A stretch of 7,551 nt of DNA, from assembly GCA_002381045.1 (NCBI GenBank), contig DFWT01000065.1, forward strand, positions 12,063 through 19,613. The letters are read 5' to 3'. Of the stretch, positions 1 to 6,919 are shown piece after piece. Below the pieces are notes generated by a model, which was not told the DNA's origin, did no database searches, and saw nothing but the letters and a program-made list of their open reading frames with translations. Numbering within the stretch: position 1 is the first letter of the stretch; the number at the start of each line of letters is the position of its first letter. The stretch is from Rhodoferax sp. UBA4127 (GTDB taxonomy: Bacteria; Pseudomonadota; Gammaproteobacteria; Burkholderiales; Burkholderiaceae_C). The position numbers and the translations under genes are program-made.

Positions 1-2
1 AC

Positions 3-827
3 GGCAAGCCCGTGCGCATCGGCGTGAACTGGGGCAGCCTGGATCAGGAACTCCTGGCTGGCATGATGGACCAGAACAGCAAACGGGCAACGCCTTGGAG
101 CGCAAAAGCGGTCATGTATGAAGCATTGATTGCATCGGCCATCGATTCTGCCAAGCTTGCCGTTGAATTGGGAATGAACCCCGACCAAGTCATACTTTCA
201 TGCAAGGTGAGTGGTGTTCAAGATCTCATTTCGGTTTACCGAGAATTGGCCAAGCGCTGCGATTACCCTTTGCATCTGGGTCTGACCGAGGCCGGGATGG
301 GGACCAAGGGCGCTGTGGCTTCAGCGGCGGCACTATCGGTATTGCTTCAAGAGGGCATTGGCGACACCATACGTGTTTCGTTGACGCCGCAACCCGGTGA
401 GTCTCGAACGCAAGAGGTGTTGATTGCCACCGAAATATTGCAAGCACTTGAGCTTCGCTCCTTTGTGCCAAGTGTGACCGCTTGCCCGGGTTGTGGCCGC
501 ACCACCAGCACCACGTTTCAGGAGCTAACTCAACAGATTGAGGGCTTTCTGCGTCAGCAGATGCCGTTGTGGCGCGCCAAATACCCGGGCGTAGAAAAGA
601 TGAAAGTTGCGGTTATGGGTTGCATCGTCAATGGCCCCGGGGAGAGCAAACAGGCTGACATCGGTATCAGCCTGCCCGGTACGGGCGAGGCGCCAGCAGC
701 GCCGGTTTATGTGGATGGGGAGAAGTTTGCGACCTTGCGAGGTGACACGATTGCGCAGGATTTTCAGGTGATTGTTGAGAACTATGTTGAAAAGAAATTT
801 GGCGTCCCCAATGGGGTCGTTGCGTAA
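3..827 (+). CDS. ispG: 4-hydroxy-3-methylbut-2-enyl diphosphate synthase (IspG/GcpE), 5'-truncated by the window
   Basis: IspG is a cytoplasmic [4Fe-4S] enzyme of the MEP isoprenoid pathway that reductively converts methylerythritol cyclodiphosphate to HMBPP. The frame is open from the first bases, so the real start lies upstream; the GTG at 12 is an internal Val codon. By comparison with E. coli IspG, where RIGVN lies near residue 144, roughly the first 150 residues are missing. Seen here: RIGVNWGSL at the start, [10 protein letters not shown] and [11 protein letters not shown] (end of the TIM barrel), then the cluster-binding domain with CPGC (Cys codons 483-485 and 492-494), a third Cys in [10 protein letters not shown] (621-623) and the Glu of GPGE (642-644), matching the three Cys and one Glu cluster ligands known for the family. 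The linker between the Cys pair and the third Cys is longer than in E. coli, as in other long-form proteobacterial IspGs. Only 12 bp separate it from hisS. GC3 is high up to about position 80 and then drops (see findings). Confidence 0.97.
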   Translation, partial: GKPVRIGVNWGSLDQELLAGMMDQNSKRATPWSAKAVMYEALIASAIDSAKLAVELGMNPDQVILSCKVSGVQDLISVYRELAKRCDYPLHLGLTEAGMGTKGAVASAAALSVLLQEGIGDTIRVSLTPQPGESRTQEVLIATEILQALELRSFVPSVTACPGCGRTTSTTFQELTQQIEGFLRQQMPLWRAKYPGVEKMKVAVMGCIVNGPGESKQADIGISLPGTGEAPAAPVYVDGEKFATLRGDTIAQDFQVIVENYVEKKFGVPNGVVA

Positions 828-839
828 AGCTGAGTTGAC

Positions 840-2153
840 ATGACTGAAGTTACCGTACCTGCTCGCAGTGAAAAATTGACCGCTGTCAAAGGAATGAACG
901 ACGTTCTTCCACCTGATTCTGCGGCGGTGGAATGGTTTGAGGCCAAAGTTCGCGCCCTCATGGCTCGTTATGCCTATAGAAATATCCGCACGCCAATCGT
1001 CGAACGCACCCCTTTGTTTATTCGGGGTCTGGGGGAGGTGACGGACATTGTTGAAAAAGAAATGTATTGTTTCGAAGACCGTCTCAACGGCGATCCGCTC
1101 ACACTGCGGCCAGAGGCGACTGCGGGCGTGGTGAGAGCCGCGCTTGAACACAATATGCTCTATGACGGTGGCAAGCGTCTCTACTATGTCGGCCCCATGT
1201 TTCGTCATGAAAGGCCGCAAAAGGGTCGCTATCGGCAGTTCGACCAGATTGGTGCAGAGGCACTGGGTTTTTCGGGTGCCGAAGTGGATGCTGAGCTGAT
1301 TCTGATGGCTTGCGCATTGTGGGACGAGGTAGGTTTGACAGACGTACGCCTCGAACTCAATAGCCTGGGGCAACCCCATGAGCGTCTGCAGCACAGGAAG
1401 GCTTTGATTGCCTATTTTGAGCAGCACACCTCGGTACTGGATGAAGACGCCAGACGGCGTTTGCAAAGTAATCCGCTTCGGATTCTGGATACCAAAAATC
1501 CGACCATGCAAGCCATGGTTGAAAACGCACCCAAACTCATGGACTATCTGGGTGAGGCATCGCTTGCTCACTTTCAGTCGCTGACCCGTATTCTGGATGC
1601 CAATGGCATTCCTTATCGCATCAATCCCCGGTTGGTGCGCGGTATGGATTACTACAACCTCACCGTATTTGAGTTCACGACCGATCGTTTAGGCTCCCAG
1701 GGCACGGTGTGTGCGGGCGGCCGATACGACTACCTTTTTGAACAACTTGGTGGCAAGGCGGCGCCGGCCGTAGGCTGGGCACTGGGGGTGGACCGGGTGT
1801 TGGAGCTGGTGAAAAGCTCAGGCGGGGTTGCAGCAGGTCCGGTGCCGGATGCTTTCGCGATCGTGACGGATGTATCTGCAATGCCAGTGGTGTTGAGTTG
1901 TCTGCAGACGCTGCGCAAGGTCGGTATCAGTGTGCAAATGCAGCCCAGCAGCGGTGAGGCCATGGGTAGCATGAAGAGCCAGTTCAAACGAGCTGACAGC
2001 AGTGGTGCCCGTTATGCATTGATCTTTGGCGCGGACGAGTTGGCTGCAGGCCAGGTCACTGTCAAGGCACTACGGGACCCCGCTGCAGCCCAGTCTGCTC
2101 AACCCTTAAATGACATTGCCAGCTGGGCGGGCAGCCTACAATCAGCAGCTTAA
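840..2153 (+). CDS. hisS: Histidyl-tRNA synthetase (HisRS)
   Basis: This class II aminoacyl-tRNA synthetase charges tRNA-His with histidine in the cytoplasm, normally as a homodimer. The product is 437 aa, close to the 424 aa of the E. coli enzyme. In order: KGMNDVLPP at 17-25; LRPEAT at 89-94; motif 2 with its Arg in [15 protein letters not shown] (120-134); the HisRS-specific histidine-binding motif LVRGMDYY at 265-272; GGRYD at 293-297; and motif 3 GWALGVDR at 312-319, which holds the ATP-binding Arg. Residues from about 335 to 430 form the alpha/beta anticodon-binding domain. All hallmark residues are present, so this is a genuine HisRS and not the paralogue HisZ, which lacks the HisRS-specific motif. 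The ATG at 840 lies 12 bp after the ispG stop, with only a weak purine stretch (GCTGAG) upstream, so transcription and perhaps translation are probably coupled to ispG. The ispG-hisS pair is also adjacent in E. coli. Confidence 0.98.
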   Translation: MTEVTVPARSEKLTAVKGMNDVLPPDSAAVEWFEAKVRALMARYAYRNIRTPIVERTPLFIRGLGEVTDIVEKEMYCFEDRLNGDPLTLRPEATAGVVRAALEHNMLYDGGKRLYYVGPMFRHERPQKGRYRQFDQIGAEALGFSGAEVDAELILMACALWDEVGLTDVRLELNSLGQPHERLQHRKALIAYFEQHTSVLDEDARRRLQSNPLRILDTKNPTMQAMVENAPKLMDYLGEASLAHFQSLTRILDANGIPYRINPRLVRGMDYYNLTVFEFTTDRLGSQGTVCAGGRYDYLFEQLGGKAAPAVGWALGVDRVLELVKSSGGVAAGPVPDAFAIVTDVSAMPVVLSCLQTLRKVGISVQMQPSSGEAMGSMKSQFKRADSSGARYALIFGADELAAGQVTVKALRDPAAAQSAQPLNDIASWAGSLQSAA

Positions 2154-2165
2154 CTGGATACCCTC

Positions 2166-2843
2166 ATGGCGAACGAACTAGACCTCGAAGAACAAGAACA
2201 GATCGATCAGATCAAGCATTTTTGGAAGCAATACGGCAATGCCATCACATGGGTGTTGATTGTCGTTTTAGGTGCTTTCGCAGGGTGGAACTTTTACCAG
2301 TATTGGCAAAGAAGCCAGGCTTCGCAGGCCGCGGTGCTGTTTGATGAGCTTGAAAAAACAGTGCAGGCCGCTGACCCAAACCGCATTGACCGCGTCTTTG
2401 CCGACATGAAGGAGCGTTTTCCTTCCACCGCATATGCACAGCAGGCTGGCTTGCTTGTTGCAAAGCAATACGTCAGCTTGGGGCAGCTTGATCAGGCTAA
2501 AGCGGCATTGTCATGGGTCGCTGACAAGTCAGCGGATAGTGGTTACCAAGCCGTTGCCAAGTTGCGTTTGTCGGCCATTTTTCTGGAGGGCAAGAAATTC
2601 GATGAAGCGCTGCAGCAGCTCAGCGGTGTTTTTCCAGCGAGTTTCGAGGCTTTGGTTGCTGACCGCAAAGGTGATGTGTTGTTGATCAAGGGTGATAAAA
2701 CACAGGCAATCGCCGAGTACGAAAAAGCCTACCGTCTTTTGGACGCGCGATCTGACTATCGCCGCTTGGTTGAAGTCAAATTAAACGCCCAAGGCGTGGA
2801 TGTGTCCGGACGCGACACGACGCCAACGGTGGCAGGAAAGTAG
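2166..2843 (+). CDS. yfgM: YfgM-like membrane-anchored tetratricopeptide protein (Sec translocon ancillary subunit family)
   Basis: The 225-aa product has a short cytoplasmic N-terminus rich in acidic residues and Gln, one transmembrane helix at about residues 25-46 (hydrophobic core ITWVLIVVLGAFAGW), and a long helical C-terminal region with TPR-like pairs, for example around 91-120, 130-155 and 165-192. This is the architecture of the E. coli YfgM family, an inner-membrane protein that binds the SecYEG translocon and the periplasmic chaperone PpiD through its periplasmic TPR domain. A role in handing secreted proteins to periplasmic chaperones is inferred from the family. The identification rests on architecture plus position between hisS and bamB, the same order as in E. 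coli. The ATG at 2166 follows the hisS stop by 12 bp, with a weak GGA about 6 bp upstream. The bamB start is only 5 bp after its stop. The last ten or so residues are polar and look disordered. Confidence 0.88.
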   Translation: MANELDLEEQEQIDQIKHFWKQYGNAITWVLIVVLGAFAGWNFYQYWQRSQASQAAVLFDELEKTVQAADPNRIDRVFADMKERFPSTAYAQQAGLLVAKQYVSLGQLDQAKAALSWVADKSADSGYQAVAKLRLSAIFLEGKKFDEALQQLSGVFPASFEALVADRKGDVLLIKGDKTQAIAEYEKAYRLLDARSDYRRLVEVKLNAQGVDVSGRDTTPTVAGK

Positions 2844-2848
2844 GCGGC

Positions 2849-3988
2849 ATGACGCAATCCATTTTGTTGTCACAGGTTTTTCGGCGAGTTTTGTTGGCGG
2901 TCGTCGCGCTGGCTTTGTCTGCCTGTGCCAGTGGCCCAGACCAGCCCAAACCACTTGATCTTGGCCCTAATCCCGCGTTGCTTGGCGTGCGGCAATCTTG
3001 GTCTGCTCAGATTGGCCTGGTTGATTTTTCGATGCAACCGAAGGTGGTGGGGCAAACCATTGCTTTGGTCAGTTCAACTGGCAGAGTTGCGGTGCTGGAT
3101 GCGCGCAATGGTCAGCAACTGTGGGCGGTTGAAGTGGGATCGCCTGTTTCCGCGGGAGTTGGGTTTGATGGGCGGTTTGCTGCGTTGGTTACCCGTACCA
3201 ACGAACTGGTTGTCATTGAAGATTCCAAAATCAGCTGGCGCAGCCGGGTAGGTGCGCAGGTGTTAACGGCACCTTTGGTTGCTGGGGATCGTGTTTTTGT
3301 TTTGGGTGCAGACAGAAGTTTGGCAGCCTATGACGCAAAAACCGGTCGAAAGTTGTGGCTTACACAACGCCCTGGTGAGCCTTTGGTGTTGCGGCAAGCG
3401 GGTGTATTGACAGCCGTCGGGAATACCTTGGTGGTTGGGTCGGCAGGCCATTTGCTTGGCGTTGATCCCGTAAATGGCAATGTCATTTGGGATGCCGCCT
3501 TGGCCACACCGCGTGGCACCAACGACATTGAACGCTTGGTTGATGTGGTGAGTGGTTTTGTCCGGTCAGCGGACATTGTGTGTGTCAGGGCGTTTCAATC
3601 GGTGGTGTCCTGCGTCGACACCAAGCGCGGCACAGTGGTTTGGAAAAAACCTTCGGTGGGTTCTGTCGGCTTGGCAGGAGATGGCGAAAGTGTTTTTGGT
3701 GTTGACGAAACCGGTCAGTTGGTTGCGATGCGCCAGTCAGACGGCGAGCAGCGCTGGCTAGTTGACAGATTACGCTATCGTCAGCTGAGTGCGCCGCTGG
3801 CCTTGGGTAGATCAGTTGTTGTGGGTGATGAAAGTGGCTTGGTGCACTTGATCTCCAGGGCAGATGGGTCTGCATTGACACGGCTTTCCACGGACGGTTC
3901 TGCCATTTCCATTGCGCCGGTCGAGGCAAGTGGCACCTTGGTTGTGGTAACACGCAAGGGTGGCGTGTTTGGCTTTCAGCCCGAGTAG
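2849..3988 (+). CDS. bamB: Outer membrane protein assembly lipoprotein BamB (beta-propeller)
   Basis: BamB is the lipoprotein of the BAM complex that assists BamA in folding and inserting outer-membrane beta-barrel proteins. The 379-aa product starts with a lipoprotein signal peptide: basic FRR at 11-13, hydrophobic core from 14, and lipobox LSAC with the lipidated Cys at residue 26. Ala follows at +2, with no Asp retention signal, which fits outer-membrane sorting. The mature part carries repeated blades of PQQ-like beta-propeller type, each with an Asp-x-x-x-Gly core followed by a Trp: LDARNGQQLW (83-92), YDAKTGRKLW (161-170), VDPVNGNVIW (205-214), VDTKRGTVVW (256-265) and RQSDGEQRW (295-303). 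The stretch PRGTNDIERLVDV (221-233) matches a conserved BamB segment near the BamA contact. The start is supported by an AGG at 2842-2844 overlapping the upstream stop, 4 bp from the ATG, which suggests translational coupling to yfgM. Two TAG codons in tandem end the gene (3986-3991). Confidence 0.95.
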   Translation: MTQSILLSQVFRRVLLAVVALALSACASGPDQPKPLDLGPNPALLGVRQSWSAQIGLVDFSMQPKVVGQTIALVSSTGRVAVLDARNGQQLWAVEVGSPVSAGVGFDGRFAALVTRTNELVVIEDSKISWRSRVGAQVLTAPLVAGDRVFVLGADRSLAAYDAKTGRKLWLTQRPGEPLVLRQAGVLTAVGNTLVVGSAGHLLGVDPVNGNVIWDAALATPRGTNDIERLVDVVSGFVRSADIVCVRAFQSVVSCVDTKRGTVVWKKPSVGSVGLAGDGESVFGVDETGQLVAMRQSDGEQRWLVDRLRYRQLSAPLALGRSVVVGDESGLVHLISRADGSALTRLSTDGSAISIAPVEASGTLVVVTRKGGVFGFQPE

Positions 3989-4015
3989 TAGGGTGCGCCC
4001 TTCGCCCGTGCTTCT

Positions 4016-5353
4016 ATGAAACCCGTTATCGCACTGGTGGGCCGACCTAACGTCGGCAAATCGACGTTGTTCAACCGATTAACAAAGTCGCGTGATGCCA
4101 TCGTGGCCGACTATGCCGGTTTGACGCGAGACCGTCACTACGGCAACGGTAAACAGGGCAAGCAAGAGTACATCGTTATTGATACGGGTGGTTTTGAGCC
4201 TGATGCCTCCACCGGTATCTTCAAAGAAATGGCCAAGCAGACCCGTCAGGCGGTTGCCGAAGCCGATGTGGTCATTTTTTTGGTGGATGCCCGTGCGGGT
4301 GTGTCGGCCCAAGATCACGACATTGCCAATTACCTCAGGCGTCTTGGAAAGCCATGTTTGCTGGTGGCCAACAAGGCAGAAGGCATGCTTGAGGGCGTCC
4401 AGTTGGTTGAATTTTTCGAGCTCGGTCTGGGTGAGGTACATCCCATTTCTGCCGCGCACGGTCAGGGCATTCGCCCCTTGGTTGATTTGGCATTGGCGCC
4501 TTTGGCCGGTTTGGTTGATGAAGCAGATGAACCCGAGCAGCCGGGAGTGATCAAACTGGCGGTGGCTGGTCGTCCCAACGTGGGTAAATCCACCCTGATC
4601 AACGTTTGGTTGGGTGAGGAGCGATTGGTCGCGTTTGACCTTCCAGGCACGACTCGCGATGCCATTTCGGTGCCATTTGAGCGTAACGGTCAAAAGTTTG
4701 AATTGATCGACACTGCCGGATTGCGCCGCAAAGGCAAAGTCTTTGAGGCCATTGAAAAGTTTTCGGTGGTCAAGACACTCCAGGCCATCGAGTCGGCCAA
4801 TGTGGTGCTGCTGTTGATTGATGCCACGCAAGGTGTGACGGACCAAGATGCCCACATTGCCGGTTACATCCTTGAGAACGGGCGTGCTGTGGTACTTGCG
4901 GTCAACAAATGGGATGCGGTGGACGAATACCAGCGTGAAATTGTTAAGCGATCCATTGAAACGCGTTTGGCATTTTTGAAGTTTGCCAATTTGCATTTGA
5001 TTTCGGCCCAAAAACGCCAAGGCTTGGGTCCGCTTTGGGCATCGATTGCGCAGGCGTACAAGGCAGCCAACTGCAAGATGTCCACACCCGTTTTGACACG
5101 ATTGTTGCTCGAGGCGGTGCAATTTCAAAGTCCGAAACGCGCTGGCATGTTCCGACCGAAATTGCGCTACGCCCATCAAGGCGGTATGAATCCGCCAGTC
5201 ATCGTTATTCATGGCAATTCCCTTGAGCATGTCACTGACGCTTACCGCCGTTTTCTAGAAGGACGTTTTCGCAAAGAGTTTGATTTGGTCGGTACGCCTC
5301 TGCGTATTGAAATGAAAACGTCGGCCAACCCTTTTGCCGACAGGTCAGAATGA
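4016..5353 (+). CDS. der: Tandem-domain ribosome-assembly GTPase Der (EngA)
   Basis: Der is an essential GTPase with two consecutive G domains that acts in late maturation of the 50S ribosomal subunit. The product is 445 aa. The first G domain has P-loop GRPNVGKST at 9-17, switch I Thr in GLTRDR (35-40), DTGG at 56-59 and NKAE at 119-122. An acidic linker (about 165-177) leads to the second G domain, with an identical P-loop at 185-193, PGTTRD at 210-215, DTAG at 232-235 and NKWD at 297-300. The C-terminal KH-like domain spans about 355-440 and includes the family segment [20 protein letters not shown] (371-390). The ATG at 4016 gives the canonical N-terminus, just before the first G1 motif. 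No Shine-Dalgarno sequence is visible in the 27-bp gap after bamB. It closes the ispG-der cluster, and the longest intergenic gap in the window follows it. All nucleotide-binding motifs look intact. Confidence 0.98.
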   Translation: MKPVIALVGRPNVGKSTLFNRLTKSRDAIVADYAGLTRDRHYGNGKQGKQEYIVIDTGGFEPDASTGIFKEMAKQTRQAVAEADVVIFLVDARAGVSAQDHDIANYLRRLGKPCLLVANKAEGMLEGVQLVEFFELGLGEVHPISAAHGQGIRPLVDLALAPLAGLVDEADEPEQPGVIKLAVAGRPNVGKSTLINVWLGEERLVAFDLPGTTRDAISVPFERNGQKFELIDTAGLRRKGKVFEAIEKFSVVKTLQAIESANVVLLLIDATQGVTDQDAHIAGYILENGRAVVLAVNKWDAVDEYQREIVKRSIETRLAFLKFANLHLISAQKRQGLGPLWASIAQAYKAANCKMSTPVLTRLLLEAVQFQSPKRAGMFRPKLRYAHQGGMNPPVIVIHGNSLEHVTDAYRRFLEGRFRKEFDLVGTPLRIEMKTSANPFADRSE

Positions 5354-5357
5354 GGGC

Positions 5358-5386
5358 TTGCAGGCTACCTGCCGCAGAGATATTTA
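5358..5386 (+). promoter_or_regulatory. Weak candidate sigma70-type promoter in the der-hfq gap
   Basis: The 121 bp between der and hfq (5354-5474) is the only sizeable gap in the window and is richer in A+T than the neighbouring genes. It is therefore the natural place for a promoter of the hfq-hflX-hflK group. The best pairing I can see is TTGCAG (5358-5363), a 17-bp spacer, and TATTTA (5381-5386). Each hexamer matches the consensus at only three of six positions. A TATTGT at 5385-5390 is an alternative -10, but its spacing is too long. The spacing is the best argument and the hexamers are poor, so this is a guess. The rest of the gap holds nothing else I can assign. In E. coli hfq is transcribed from several promoters, including ones inside the upstream gene, so promoters within der are equally possible. 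Confidence 0.22.
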
Positions 5387-5464
5387 TTGTGGAAATTAAG
5401 GCGTGCCAAGCGACTTTGCACCTGGCCTGTGGTATCGTGCCCACCTGTTAAATTTCCCGAACAC

Positions 5465-5469
5465 GGAGA
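5465..5469 (+). promoter_or_regulatory. Ribosome binding site of hfq
   Basis: GGAGA lies 5 bases before the GTG at 5475. It is the clearest Shine-Dalgarno sequence in the window and decides the hfq start. It favours the GTG at 5475, which gives a protein beginning [11 protein letters not shown] after Met as in other betaproteobacterial Hfqs, over the in-frame GTG at 5403, which would add 24 residues unlike the family. Confidence 0.7.
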
Positions 5470-5474
5470 ATATC

Positions 5475-5723
5475 GTGAGCAATAAAGGCCAGCTTTTGCA
5501 AGACCCATTTCTGAACACTTTGCGTCGGGAACATGTGCCAGTGTCTATTTATCTGGTGAATGGCATAAAACTCCAAGGCCAAATTGAATCGTTCGATCAG
5601 TATGTGGTGTTGCTGCGCAATACGGTCACGCAAATGGTTTACAAACACGCCATTTCCACCATTGTCCCTGGACGTGCCGTCAATTTTTCTGTGAGCGAGG
5701 GTGACGAACCTGCTCCCGTCTGA
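5475..5723 (+). CDS. hfq: RNA chaperone Hfq
   Basis: Hfq forms a hexameric Sm-like ring that pairs small RNAs with mRNAs and controls their stability and translation. The product is 82 aa from a GTG start preceded by GGAGA. Sm1 covers about residues 23-47 ([20 protein letters not shown]) and Sm2 about 55-66 with [10 protein letters not shown]. The proximal-face residues Gln9, Lys32, Gln42, Lys57 and His58 correspond to E. coli Q8, K31, Q41, K56 and H57; Tyr26 on the distal face matches E. coli Y25. The rim patch reads RREH (17-20) against RRER in E. coli. The C-terminus is short and acidic at its tip (SEGDEPAPV), unlike the roughly 30-residue disordered E. coli tail. The in-frame GTG at 5403 was rejected as the start because the extra residues do not resemble the family. 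A 121-bp gap upstream suggests an own promoter. The 3' end overlaps the likely hflX start. Confidence 0.97.
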   Translation: MSNKGQLLQDPFLNTLRREHVPVSIYLVNGIKLQGQIESFDQYVVLLRNTVTQMVYKHAISTIVPGRAVNFSVSEGDEPAPV

Positions 5724-6879
5724 GCAATTGAGCGTCCCCACACTGCTGGTGGGTGTTGATTTTGGGCGTCCTCACTTTGACGGTGAACTCGAAGAATTGG
5801 GCTTACTCGCACGCACCGCTGGGCTTAACCCGGTTGTCAGGGTGAGTTGCAAGCGACGTGCACCAGACGCAGCGCTTTTTATTGGTACCGGCAAAGCCGA
5901 TGAGATCAAAATGCTTGTGGCACAACACGGCATTCAAGAAGTTTTGTTTGATCAAAGTCTGAGCCCGGCTCAGCAGCGCAACCTTGAGCGACACCTTGAA
6001 CTTCCTGTGAATGATCGCACCATGCTCATTCTGGAAATTTTTGGCCAGCGAGCCCGCAGTCATGAAGGTAAATTGCAAGTGGAATTGGCCCGCCTGCAGT
6101 ATCTCAGTACACGCTTGGTACGCAGATGGTCCCACTTGGAGCGGCAAAGCGGTGGCATTGGCATGCGCGGTGGTCCGGGTGAAACGCAAATTGAGTTAGA
6201 CAGACGCATGATTGGCGAGAACATCAAGCGCATCAAAGACCGTCTTGGCAAGGTCAAGCGTCAGCGCCAGACCCAGCGCCGGCAGCGAGATCGGCGTGAT
6301 ACTTTAAATATCTCTTTGGTGGGTTACACCAATGCGGGAAAATCGACCTTGTTCAATGCGCTCGTCAAGGCGCACACGTATGCCGCTGACCAACTCTTTG
6401 CCACCTTGGACACCACCACGCGGCAACTGTATTTAGGAGAGTTTGGGCGTTCAGCATCGTTGTCTGACACGGTAGGTTTCATTCGGGATTTGCCGCATGG
6501 TTTGATTGATGCGTTTCAAGCAACGCTGCAGGAGGCAGTAGACGCTGACCTGCTGCTGCACGTGGTGGATTTTTCAAGCCCAGATCATGTTGAACAGATC
6601 GCGCAGGTGCAAAATGTGCTGGCAGAAATTGGTGCATCCCATATTGCGCAAGTCATGGTGTTCAACAAACTTGACGCAGTGCCGTTGGCGGCACAACCAG
6701 TCGGTGAGCAGGATACCTATGAACTTGATGGTCGACTCACGCCTCGGGTGTTTGTCAGCGCCAGCACAGGTCAGGGGCTACCAGTGCTTCGCCGCATGCT
6801 GGTTGAGCAGTTTGCTGCGCTTCAGGTTTCTCGCAACGACGTGTCGGATTTCCCTCGAAGCCATGAGGCTGGGCAGTGA
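5701..6879 (+). CDS. hflX: Ribosome-associated GTPase HflX
   Basis: HflX is a GTPase of the Obg-HflX superfamily that binds the 50S subunit; in E. coli it splits stalled or heat-damaged 70S ribosomes. From the chosen start the product is 392 aa. The N-terminal HflX domain covers about 15-130 (IGTGKADEI at 61-69, [20 protein letters not shown] at 105-124). A coiled-coil linker follows, with the family motif [15 protein letters not shown] at 151-165 and an Arg/Lys/Gln-rich helix to about 200. The G domain has P-loop GYTNAGKST at 208-216, [10 protein letters not shown] at 256-265, NKLD at 322-325 and SAS at 353-355. The start is uncertain. A stop at 5692-5694 closes the frame, so translation begins at GTG 5701 (23-bp overlap with hfq, GAG about 5 bases upstream), TTG 5728 or GTG 5749. 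Conserved sequence begins near LLVGVDFG (residues 15-22), so any of these gives a working protein. hfq-hflX-hflK is the same order as in E. coli. Confidence 0.96.
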   Translation: MTNLLPSEQLSVPTLLVGVDFGRPHFDGELEELGLLARTAGLNPVVRVSCKRRAPDAALFIGTGKADEIKMLVAQHGIQEVLFDQSLSPAQQRNLERHLELPVNDRTMLILEIFGQRARSHEGKLQVELARLQYLSTRLVRRWSHLERQSGGIGMRGGPGETQIELDRRMIGENIKRIKDRLGKVKRQRQTQRRQRDRRDTLNISLVGYTNAGKSTLFNALVKAHTYAADQLFATLDTTTRQLYLGEFGRSASLSDTVGFIRDLPHGLIDAFQATLQEAVDADLLLHVVDFSSPDHVEQIAQVQNVLAEIGASHIAQVMVFNKLDAVPLAAQPVGEQDTYELDGRLTPRVFVSASTGQGLPVLRRMLVEQFAALQVSRNDVSDFPRSHEAGQ

Positions 6880-6919
6880 TTCGGCACAATCCAGATCAAA
6901 TTGTGAAAAAGCAGATGTG

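Noticed and set aside
12..14. GTG at 12 as the ispG start codon
   Set aside because: The frame is open upstream and the sequence at this point is the middle of the IspG TIM barrel (RIGVN); about 150 residues would be missing.
525..1571. Long open frame (348 codons) on the - strand across the ispG end and hisS start
   Set aside because: It lies antisense to two unmistakable conserved genes, spans their junction, and its translation shows no recognisable domain. Long antisense frames arise easily opposite codon-biased genes.
4079..5230. Very long open frame (383 codons) on the - strand inside der
   Set aside because: It is fully antisense to der, whose two G domains are intact. The translation looks like a random mirror of G-domain codons, with no motif, signal or start context of its own.
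5360..5372. Small hairpin GCAGG-CTA-CCTGC just after der, as a possible terminator
   Set aside because: The stem is only 5 bp with a 3-base loop and no T-tract follows, so it does not meet the pattern of an intrinsic terminator.
5403..5474. N-terminal extension of Hfq from the in-frame GTG at 5403
   Set aside because: The extra 24 residues do not resemble Hfq, there is no Shine-Dalgarno at 5403, and GGAGA sits at the right distance from GTG 5475.
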